Origin: Dysgonamonadaceae bacterium
GTDB taxonomy: Bacteria; Bacteroidota; Bacteroidia; Bacteroidales; Azobacteroidaceae
Assembly (NCBI GenBank): GCA_031261015.1
Contig: JAISKG010000251.1
Coordinates: 1-11,575, forward strand
Direction: 5' to 3'
Length of the DNA stretch: 11,575 bases
Position 1 is the first letter of the stretch. Each line of letters starts with the position of its first letter. The notes below the pieces were generated by a model. The model was not told the origin of the DNA. It made no database searches and saw nothing but the letters and a program-made list of their open reading frames with translations. Both the position numbers and the translations under genes were made by a program. Of the stretch, positions 1 through 6,227 are shown piece by piece.

Positions 1-1
1 G

Positions 2-1309
2 AAAACCTTGGAAGAACCGCCCCGCCATGCGATATTTATCTTAGCCACAACGGAAAAGCATAAATTGCTCCCAACGATTTTGTCGCGTTGCCAAATTTAC
101 GATTTCAATCGTATTAAGATCAACGATATGGTTGAATATTTGGAATACGTGGCGCAACAAGAACATGTCGAAGTCGAACCGGAAGCTTTGAATGTGATTG
201 CACAAAAAGCCGATGGCGGAATGCGCGACGCCTTATCCATTTTCGATCAGGTAATTAGCTTTTCGCAAGGGAAAGTGACTTACCAATCGGTGATCGAAAA
301 TTTGAATGTTTTGGATTACGAATATTATTTTTCCTTGACCGAATCTATTTTGGAAGGAAATGTCGGCGCAAGCATCTTGTTGCTCGATGAAATATTGAAT
401 AAAGGATTTGAAGGACAGCAAATTGTCACCGGATTGGCTTCGTTTTTCCGCGATCTGCTGGTTTGCAAAGATCCGCAGACAGTCGTTTTGTTTGAAGTGG
501 GCGAGGCTGTTCAGAAGAAATACGTCAATTTGGCGCAGCGTTGCCCTACTCCTTTATTATATAAGGCGATTGAGTGGACAAACGAATGTGACCTTCAATA
601 CCGCGTGAGCCGTAATAAGCGGCTACTTATCGAACTGCTGCTCATTCGTTTGTGTCAGTTAAACAGTCCTTCTGCTCCGGAGGACGATAAAAAAAAAATG
701 ACCATTGAGCCGATCGCCGGCGAATCTTCTCAGACACCAACTCCTGCAGCAACTCAATCAGCAACTGTTTCGTCGCCTGCGCCTGCGCAAGCGGCTCCCT
801 CCAATACGAATCATACAACGGCAAAACCGGAAGTTTCCTTGCCGGCGGGCAAAAAACCGGTCAGCATTTCTTTAAAAAAACATTTGACGGAAAATGCCGA
901 ACCGGCTGCGATTCATTCTCCTTCGGAAAATATCAAAGAAATAGTTAATAATGAACCTGTTAATCAAGAAGATCTAAATCGCTTCTGGAAAGAATATGCT
1001 CAAACGGAAGACGATATTCACCTGAAAAACACTTTATTGAATTTCTCTCCGGTATTGAAAGAAAACAATCAAATCGAAGTGGAAGTATCGAATCCTGCGC
1101 AAGCGGCCAAATTGAATGAGAAAATCGTTGTGATTCGGCGTTATTTAGCTGAGCAACTCAAAAATTCTATGATTCAAATTCACATTCGTCTAAACGAAAC
1201 CAAGACCGAATCTTTGCCGTTCACCGATAAGGAAAAATACCAGTATTTGTTGGCGAAAAATTCGACCTTAGGATCTTTGGTTAAGGAGTTTAACTTGCGT
1301 TTGGATTGA
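2..1309 (+). CDS. dnaX: DNA polymerase III subunit gamma/tau (5' end missing)
   Basis: This is the clamp-loader ATPase subunit that loads the sliding clamp and, as tau, ties the loader to the polymerase and helicase. The frame is open to the left edge (K-T-L-E-E-P-P), so the N-terminus with Walker A and B is missing, roughly 140 residues by comparison with E. coli. Counting from the leucine at base 8, the sequence shows sensor 1 (FILATTE, 10-16), the arginine-finger motif LSRC (25-28) and sensor 2 GGMRDA (70-75). The clamp-loader collar domain III runs from about 77 to 219. A Pro/Ala/Thr-rich linker follows (about 231-300), then a tau-type C-terminal domain (about 320-433) containing an FWKEYAQ segment. 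The stop is TGA. A ten-A run lies at the domain III/linker boundary and is annotated separately. The gene is convergent with the glycan operon. Identity is very secure; the Bacteroidales assignment is a judgement from sequence style. Confidence 0.97.
   Translation, partial: KTLEEPPRHAIFILATTEKHKLLPTILSRCQIYDFNRIKINDMVEYLEYVAQQEHVEVEPEALNVIAQKADGGMRDALSIFDQVISFSQGKVTYQSVIENLNVLDYEYYFSLTESILEGNVGASILLLDEILNKGFEGQQIVTGLASFFRDLLVCKDPQTVVLFEVGEAVQKKYVNLAQRCPTPLLYKAIEWTNECDLQYRVSRNKRLLIELLLIRLCQLNSPSAPEDDKKKMTIEPIAGESSQTPTPAATQSATVSSPAPAQAAPSNTNHTTAKPEVSLPAGKKPVSISLKKHLTENAEPAAIHSPSENIKEIVNNEPVNQEDLNRFWKEYAQTEDDIHLKNTLLNFSPVLKENNQIEVEVSNPAQAAKLNEKIVVIRRYLAEQLKNSMIQIHIRLNETKTESLPFTDKEKYQYLLAKNSTLGSLVKEFNLRLD
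679..708 (+). other. Candidate slippage/frameshift site in dnaX (A10 run)
   Basis: Ten consecutive A's (689-698) encode Lys-Lys-Lys and the first base of a Met codon in the tau frame. A GGAGGA motif lies at 679-684, four bases upstream. One extra A, or a -1 ribosomal shift, gives Asn-Asp-His then TGA at 706-708. One A fewer, or a +1 shift, gives TGA at 699-701. Every non-triplet slip therefore stops translation within four codons, directly after the collar domain, giving a gamma-like protein. A weak GC stem (709-712 with 718-721, 5-nt loop) follows. Known precedents are E. coli dnaX (ribosomal -1 shift at A6G with an upstream internal Shine-Dalgarno) and Thermus dnaX (transcriptional slippage at a run of A's). 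An alternative is an internal start at the in-frame ATG at 698-700, 13 nt after GGAGGA. Function here is inferred. Confidence 0.5.
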
Positions 1310-1345
1310 TCTTGTTTTTTATAATTGCACTTTCATTACTGAAGT

Positions 1346-2281
1346 CTAACTAATTCCGTGAGTGTCCCACTGCGACAATTTTATGGGATGAATATACAAA
1401 ACGTCTTTAGGATAATTTTTCCATAATAATTCCAGATTCTTTTTATAAGGCTCCAGCAAAGTATAATCTTCCGTCGTCCAAAGCGGTTTTCCCTTGAGCG
1501 ACAGTTCTTTTTCCGTGACAACTCCTTTGGCCGACAAGGCTAAAGCGGTTGGGAGAGCGATTTCGACAAACAATCGCAAAGCGGCGAAAACGCCGCAATA
1601 ATGACAAAACGGACGGACGGTTTGCGCCGAAACGATAAAAATATCCGAATAGGAAGCCGCGAGTGGGTAGGAGAGTGTATAACGTTTCCGGCGAATAGAA
1701 TCGGAGAGCCAGTGCGCCAGCCAAACGCGATTTTTCTTGCAAAAAATATTTTTAATTACTTTAGGATAAAGCTGTTTCCATTTCAAACCCGGTTCCTCTT
1801 TGATCGGCCGGTTTAGTGCGCCGTTTTGTATCAATTTTTTCTCAACTTCTTGATAATCTGGAAGTTCTCCTTTTATTTCCAAATGATGATACGTAGGTTT
1901 AAAAATAAAAGCTTCATGAATATGTGGCCAATCCAGATATTCGTATAGGTTAAAAAAATCAGAAATAAACGATTGCGATTCGTTCAAATGGAAAAATTCA
2001 CGGTAATTGGTTTCGTTGATTTCAGGATTCAGAATCATATCGTCTGCAACGAAAAAATAATGCGTAGCTTCCGGTTGATAAAACTTTTGAAATCCTTGAG
2101 CTACATAACCTTGAAAATAAACCGAGTTTTCATATACAGGAATCACATTCGGCCGGTCGCCGCTATAAAAAGGCATCAAGTGATAAATCCATGAAAACCG
2201 GTTTTTGTACAGTTTTTCAATGAGTTCGATATTTTTTTCATATTTGTGATTGTAAATCACCACCAAAACTACTTTATTCAT
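1346..2281 (-). CDS. Unrecognised GT-A-like putative glycosyltransferase, last gene of operon
   Basis: I cannot name the family. The 311-residue protein begins with a hydrophobic beta-strand followed by YNH (VVLVVIYNH, 4-12), as in GT-A folds. It has an acidic pair in a DxD-like setting (FFVADDM, 76-82; D80 and D81). Its conserved-looking C-terminal half includes YSDIFIV (211-217), HYCGVF (227-232), FVEIALPTAL (238-247) and a late HPIKLS (298-303), where E240 and H298 could be a catalytic base and a metal ligand. No signal peptide or obvious membrane helix is seen. The ATG at 2281 is preferred because it overlaps the upstream stop by 8 bp; an in-frame TTG at 2290 is a less likely start. Co-location with glycosyltransferases supports a sugar-transfer role, which remains inference. 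It could instead be another kind of glycan-modifying enzyme. Confidence 0.6.
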   Translation of the reverse strand: MNKVVLVVIYNHKYEKNIELIEKLYKNRFSWIYHLMPFYSGDRPNVIPVYENSVYFQGYVAQGFQKFYQPEATHYFFVADDMILNPEINETNYREFFHLNESQSFISDFFNLYEYLDWPHIHEAFIFKPTYHHLEIKGELPDYQEVEKKLIQNGALNRPIKEEPGLKWKQLYPKVIKNIFCKKNRVWLAHWLSDSIRRKRYTLSYPLAASYSDIFIVSAQTVRPFCHYCGVFAALRLFVEIALPTALALSAKGVVTEKELSLKGKPLWTTEDYTLLEPYKKNLELLWKNYPKDVLYIHPIKLSQWDTHGIS

Positions 2282-3281
2282 AAATTTCAAAATGTTTCTT
2301 TCCTGAAAAATGCTGATACAAAAGCGATAAGTTGTATTTTCCTGCGATATGGCGAAGAACGCCTTGCTGTTTTAAACTGCAGATATAAAGTTGCAGTTTC
2401 TTGAACGGATGGGAATTTCTCTCGCTGTTGAACCATTGATAACAAAAATAGATTTTGGCCTTAATCAGAGCTTCCCGGTTTTTTCGAATCAAAAAACTGG
2501 TTTGTCCGGAGCCGGGAGAAGCCTGCAAATAACGGCCGAAAGCTTGGCGCATCGCACAATTGTATTCAAAAATTTGCACCACTTTTTCCTTAGCCGCCCG
2601 TGCAATCACGCTATCCGTGTGATACCGGTAATTATTCAACGATTGTGCGCAAAAACAAACGTTGCCCACCGTTAACAATTTAAGCCAGAATAACCAGTCG
2701 CCGCACTTTTTGATCGTTGTATCCATGTTTCCCACAGCTTGACAGGCTGATTTCCGGAAAAGAACGGCGCTCGCATTCGGAATCACGTTTTGCTGGAGCA
2801 AATAACGGTCGATAAACTCGGCGCCTTTCATGCAAAAATCACTTTCAAATTGTTTCGGATACAACTTGTTTGTTTGATCCGCCCAATTGCCGGTAATCAT
2901 TCCTTCGGCCGACATACGATTGGATTGACAGTAGGCAATTGCAATATAATCATTGAATAGACAAGGAATTAATGTTTCCAGAAAATGTGGATCGGCAGTA
3001 TCGTCGCTTTCGGCGATCCAGAGAAACCGGCCTTGTGCGGCTTCGATTCCCCGTTCCCATTGCCGGAAAGGCGAACCCGAATTTTGCTCATTGTAAAGAA
3101 TCCGGCCAACTTTGGGATGGGAGCGGTAGGATTCGATGATTTCGCGGCTGTTGTCCGTACTGCAATCATCCATCAAGATGATTTCATAATCCGTATAAGT
3201 TTGATTCAGAATACTTTCAATTCGTTCTTTCAAGTATGCTGCATGATTGTAATTCGGAATGATAATCGAAACTTGAGGCAT
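2274..3281 (-). CDS. Glycosyltransferase family 2
   Basis: This is a cytoplasmic GT-A inverting glycosyltransferase expected to add one sugar to the growing lipid-linked repeat unit. The 335-residue protein opens with VSIIIPNYNHAAYL (4-17), the classic GT2 first strand. It continues with nucleotide-binding acidic residues in LMDDCSTDNS (36-45), the NSGSPFRQWERGIEAAQG segment (67-84) and the metal-binding ESDD motif (91-94). The C-terminal 100 residues are basic and not diagnostic, and donor and acceptor cannot be read from sequence. The ATG at 3281 lies 10 bp after the preceding stop; the TTG two codons upstream (3287) is an alternative start. The 3' end overlaps the last operon gene by 8 bp, suggesting translational coupling. 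Confidence 0.9.
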   Translation of the reverse strand: MPQVSIIIPNYNHAAYLKERIESILNQTYTDYEIILMDDCSTDNSREIIESYRSHPKVGRILYNEQNSGSPFRQWERGIEAAQGRFLWIAESDDTADPHFLETLIPCLFNDYIAIAYCQSNRMSAEGMITGNWADQTNKLYPKQFESDFCMKGAEFIDRYLLQQNVIPNASAVLFRKSACQAVGNMDTTIKKCGDWLFWLKLLTVGNVCFCAQSLNNYRYHTDSVIARAAKEKVVQIFEYNCAMRQAFGRYLQASPGSGQTSFLIRKNREALIKAKIYFCYQWFNSERNSHPFKKLQLYICSLKQQGVLRHIAGKYNLSLLYQHFSGKKHFEIYE

Positions 3282-3291
3282 AAACAATTCG

Positions 3292-4158
3292 TTAGCGAAG
3301 CGGTTTATTTCGATATTTGATGCGGCTGTACAGATAAACGCCGCAAGCCGTCAACAGATTGCCTTTCAAGCGTTCCCAACCGATTTTCCAAGTCTTTTTC
3401 GGTATAGGATACTTATTCAAATGATGCGTATATAATAAATCCTTGAATGCCTTGATGTTACTAAGCCGGGGCACTTGAAAACCGGGAGAGAGTGTCGCCG
3501 GCAACTGATCTTTCCATTTATCATAAAAACGATAAACGCTGTTGATCCACTGACTGTTTTGAAATCCCAACGACTTGTGTTCCACCAATATATCCGAAAC
3601 AACATAAATAGCGTAACCTTGGGCGTGAATTTGCATCGCCAAATCCACATCGTAAAAGTGAAAGCCGGGGAAGGTATAGTTGTCGAAAGAAACTTCGTCG
3701 AAAATCGCTTTCCGCGCGCAGAACCAAAAACCGTCGATGCCAAGGACTTGCGTATCTTTTGGAACCGTGCGGCGGCGTGTCTGCTTTTCACCCGACGGCG
3801 AAACGTAAGTCTGCATCATGTTCATGGATCGCGGCTGCGCGTGAAACCACGACGATGGAACAGCCAACAAATGCTGCGATCCGGCCAAACCGATCAATCC
3901 CGTGTGCGGATCGGATAAATGCCGCACCACGCTCTCGCCCCAATTTGCCGAATGATACCAAACATCTTCGTGCATAAAACACAAATAGGGATGCTTGGCT
4001 CTCTTAACTCCTTCGTTATAAGCCTCAAAAATACTGTAACGACTTGTTGAATTGTCGATAACGATCAATTCGTAAGGAACGCCGATCGTGTCGCGAATAT
4101 TGGTTTTCAACGCTTCCGACAAATCCGGATGCTTAGAGCAAACGATGATGGAAATCAT
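3292..4158 (-). CDS. Glycosyltransferase, GT2-like (PF13712 type)
   Basis: The 288-residue protein resembles the Glyco_tranf_2_5 group of GT-A enzymes. It begins MISIIVCSKHPDL and has VIDNS (33-37), a YNEG motif (47-50) and CFMHEDVW (60-67), where E64-D65 replaces the canonical DxD. IDGFWFCARK follows (141-150) and FHFYDVDLAMQ (166-176), whose D170/D172 match the acid pair often seen near the active site of this group. A final conserved piece reads ILVEHKSLG. No membrane helix is evident. It starts one base after the FkbM stop (TAA-T-ATG), so it is probably translationally coupled. The acceptor and the sugar are unknown. A cytoplasmic role in repeat-unit assembly is inferred from context. Confidence 0.85.
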   Translation of the reverse strand: MISIIVCSKHPDLSEALKTNIRDTIGVPYELIVIDNSTSRYSIFEAYNEGVKRAKHPYLCFMHEDVWYHSANWGESVVRHLSDPHTGLIGLAGSQHLLAVPSSWFHAQPRSMNMMQTYVSPSGEKQTRRRTVPKDTQVLGIDGFWFCARKAIFDEVSFDNYTFPGFHFYDVDLAMQIHAQGYAIYVVSDILVEHKSLGFQNSQWINSVYRFYDKWKDQLPATLSPGFQVPRLSNIKAFKDLLYTHHLNKYPIPKKTWKIGWERLKGNLLTACGVYLYSRIKYRNKPLR

Positions 4159-4159
4159 A

Positions 4160-5095
4160 TTATTTATATGCGCGGATTAAGCCTTTTCTGAAATAAGGCG
4201 GTTGTAATTGATCTAAAGCGAAAATCATGTAACCGTCAGAAAATTCCGTTTGATAATTCATCGAATCGAACAGTTTTTCCAAAATTTCCGCATCTTTTTT
4301 CTTGTGATAAGTACAAGCGACGACCCGGATATTAGTTGCTTTCCGCAACAAATCCTCACTCGATTCAACTACTTGAGTTTCATACCCTTCGATGTCCATT
4401 TTGATGAACAGCGAATGCAGCGGCTCATCTTTCAAGATGGAAGTCAAAGTCGTTGTCGTTTCGGAATCTTTATCAGCTATCCATTTGGTAATCAGCGTTA
4501 TTTTGTCTTCGTAAGGAGCAAAAGTGGCTTTGAGCGCTTCCGTCCATTCGGGATCGCCTTCGATAAGATAGACTTTTTTTACTTGATCGATCATCGCTAA
4601 AGCGAACAAACCTTCGGCACAACCGACGTCCACCAAAGTATCGCTCTTTTCAACATGAAACTGCTCGGTTTGGTATTGATGCGGCGATTTGGCGCGGTAA
4701 TCCCCGCCGAGGATATTGTCGTTCTCGATCAAATTCAGAAAAATGGTTTCGATCTCTTTCGTCGAACATTTGGCAGGAAAATACAGCCGTTTACCGTCAT
4801 AAACCACAAAAGAAAGTTGTCGTTCCCGGTCGAAATTAACTGCAACTTGGCCCCATCGTTTCAGGCGGCGGTAAGGAAAAGTGATGTCGATGGGATGCTC
4901 TTTCAAATAAGCCAATTCGGCTTTATAAGGCGTAGCTAACTCCGGATTTTTCTCATAGTAGCGCAATATTTTTCTGGAAAGTTGTTTCAATTGCAGGAAA
5001 ATGAGATTCGTCCGGTCGTTGGTCAATTTGTATTTTGCCCATGCCGCTTTGTTTTTCCAATAATCCGCCCAGTTATGTGTTGTTAAATCTGCCAT
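4160..5095 (-). CDS. FkbM-family SAM-dependent methyltransferase
   Basis: It probably O-methylates a sugar hydroxyl of the glycan, with S-adenosylmethionine as donor. The C-terminal half (about 145-311) is an FkbM-type Rossmann domain. SAM motif I is LVDVGCAEGLF (154-164), an acidic strand end is LIEGDPE (177-183), and the family-typical FIKMDIEGYE (230-239) follows. The first 145 residues form an extension rich in Lys, Tyr and aromatic residues with no family I recognise; stand-alone FkbM domains are commonly shorter. No transmembrane segment is apparent. The ATG at 5095 follows the upstream stop by 9 bp, with an A-rich leader and no Shine-Dalgarno. Methylation within polysaccharide loci is known both for residue decoration and for chain-end capping; which applies here cannot be told. 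Confidence 0.9.
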   Translation of the reverse strand: MADLTTHNWADYWKNKAAWAKYKLTNDRTNLIFLQLKQLSRKILRYYEKNPELATPYKAELAYLKEHPIDITFPYRRLKRWGQVAVNFDRERQLSFVVYDGKRLYFPAKCSTKEIETIFLNLIENDNILGGDYRAKSPHQYQTEQFHVEKSDTLVDVGCAEGLFALAMIDQVKKVYLIEGDPEWTEALKATFAPYEDKITLITKWIADKDSETTTTLTSILKDEPLHSLFIKMDIEGYETQVVESSEDLLRKATNIRVVACTYHKKKDAEILEKLFDSMNYQTEFSDGYMIFALDQLQPPYFRKGLIRAYK

Positions 5096-5104
5096 CGTGT
5101 TTGA

Positions 5105-5830
5105 TTATTTTTGTGCTGCTTTTAAACGTCGTTTAATTTCTCCGAAATCGCCGATCGCTTTCCATCCGATTTTGAATATTCGTTTGAAATTGATGGAGTT
5201 AACTCCGCCTTGCCGCGGCCGGAATGTAATTGGAATCCAGCGGCACGATTCTTTCCATTTCACAGCGATGGTACTGATTGCCACATTGCTTAGGAAGAAA
5301 TCTTCGGGAACCACAGTCAAAATTTTTGCCAAGCGGTCGGCTTTCATGAGGCGAAACGGCGTGTTGGCGTCGTTCACCCATTCACCGAACATGATCCAGA
5401 CCAGCAGCCGCAGTACGCGCGTGACGACGATTCGTCCGAAGCCGTCTTGCCGGTTATTGCGTTTCCCGATGATGAAATCGTATTTGTACCGGTTTTCCCA
5501 GAAACGCTCAAATTCCGAAGGCAAAGTCTGGCCGTCGCTATCGGTTTGAAAGATGTAATCGGCGCCGGCTGCGAGAGCTTTGCGGTAAGCAAAGAGGACG
5601 GTCGCGCCGTGCCCCGAATTGGGCTTGTCGATGGCGATTAATTGCGGATATTGTTCCTGCAATTTTACTAATTCCTTGTAAGTATTATCTTTACTTCCGT
5701 CGTTGACGATCAGTAATCGTGCGTTTTCGCCGGTCGAAACGACTACCGGGTGCCATTCGGCCACCACTTGATGGATGTTGTCCTGCTCGTTGTAAGCCGG
5801 CATCACAATGTATAAAAGATCATTTCCCAT
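5105..5830 (-). CDS. GT2 polyprenyl-phosphate sugar synthase (DPM1-like)
   Basis: This GT2 enzyme most resembles dolichyl/undecaprenyl-phosphate hexose synthases, which move a sugar from a nucleotide donor to the lipid phosphate at the cytoplasmic face. Seen in its 241 residues are VMPAYNEQDNI (9-19), LLIVNDGSKDNT (39-50), PNSGHGATV (70-78) and the metal-binding QTDSDGQ (95-101). Later come an NDANTPFRLMK segment and RQGGVNSINF, both typical of the family. Unlike GtrB and DPMS proteins it has no C-terminal membrane helices; it ends in a short basic tail, so it should be peripheral. It overlaps the GtrA-family gene by 11 bp, the usual pairing of this synthase with its presumed flippase. The sugar is not determinable; glucose, galactose, galactofuranose and GlcNAc are all possible. 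Confidence 0.88.
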   Translation of the reverse strand: MGNDLLYIVMPAYNEQDNIHQVVAEWHPVVVSTGENARLLIVNDGSKDNTYKELVKLQEQYPQLIAIDKPNSGHGATVLFAYRKALAAGADYIFQTDSDGQTLPSEFERFWENRYKYDFIIGKRNNRQDGFGRIVVTRVLRLLVWIMFGEWVNDANTPFRLMKADRLAKILTVVPEDFFLSNVAISTIAVKWKESCRWIPITFRPRQGGVNSINFKRIFKIGWKAIGDFGEIKRRLKAAQK

Positions 5831-6227
5831 GTTTAAAACTGATGTATTTGTTTAATAAAAATTGAATAAGGGCCACTACTACTACGGTGATTGCTTTGGA
5901 AATCAATTCGTTGACCTGCATGGTTTTTACAAGGAAAATAAGCAAGCCGGAACTGATTGCCAATCCGATTAGTCCGATGATATAGAACGAGATAAAACGA
6001 AGCGCCGTTTTGTTTTTGATGCCGAAAGTAAATTGCCGGTTCAGGAAAAAACTCGCGAAGATTCCGCAATGCACACTGATTACGTTGGCACACAAATACG
6101 AAAGTCCGGCGAATTGAGTAAGAATCGAATACACCACAAAATCCAGTCCGGCGCAGAAGCAACCGATGATTCCGTACAAAATCAATTGTCTATATTTTTG
6201 CAAATATTTTTGAATCAATGCTTTCAT
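5820..6227 (-). CDS. GtrA-family membrane protein (putative lipid-linked sugar flippase)
   Basis: This small 135-residue protein has four predicted transmembrane helices (about 14-36, 41-63, 78-98 and 104-127). It carries family-like patterns: a short basic N-terminus, LILYGIIGCFCAGLDFVVY early on, a NRQFTF stretch after helix 2, and QFLLNKYISFKHGK at the end. GtrA proteins are thought to translocate undecaprenyl-phosphate-linked monosaccharides across the inner membrane, though this mechanism is less firmly shown than the enzymes around them. The start overlaps the glf stop as ATGA and the end overlaps the DPM1-like gene by 11 bp, so all three should be translated together. Together with the GT-C gene it completes a three-component glycan-decoration set. 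Confidence 0.92.
   Translation of the reverse strand: MKALIQKYLQKYRQLILYGIIGCFCAGLDFVVYSILTQFAGLSYLCANVISVHCGIFASFFLNRQFTFGIKNKTALRFISFYIIGLIGLAISSGLLIFLVKTMQVNELISKAITVVVVALIQFLLNKYISFKHGK

Noticed and set aside
709..721. Stem-loop GCCG-ATCGC-CGGC downstream of the dnaX A-run as a strong frameshift stimulator
   Set aside because: The stem is only 4 bp. It is mentioned as weak support but is not strong enough to annotate on its own.
1329..1345. Short inverted repeat ACTT/AAGT between dnaX and the operon end as a bidirectional terminator
   Set aside because: The stem is only 4-5 bp with a loop of about 9 nt and low GC. The T-run for dnaX comes before it rather than after, and no T-run follows on the minus strand.
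1443..1742. Open frame of 99 codons on the minus strand inside the last operon gene
   Set aside because: It lies entirely within the larger gene in another frame, is rich in Arg and Phe as shadow frames are, and resembles no protein.
2282..2290. TTG starts nine bases upstream of the ATG for the terminal gene (and similar TTGs for the GT2 at 3287, glf at 7345 and GT-C at 8892)
   Set aside because: ATG codons nearby give better junctions (overlap or short gap) and family-typical lengths, notably Glf at 368 residues. TTG starts would need extra evidence.
3475..3918. 147-codon plus-strand open frame opposite the PF13712-like gene
   Set aside because: It is antisense to a gene with clear glycosyltransferase motifs, has a basic, low-similarity composition, and has no start signal of its own.
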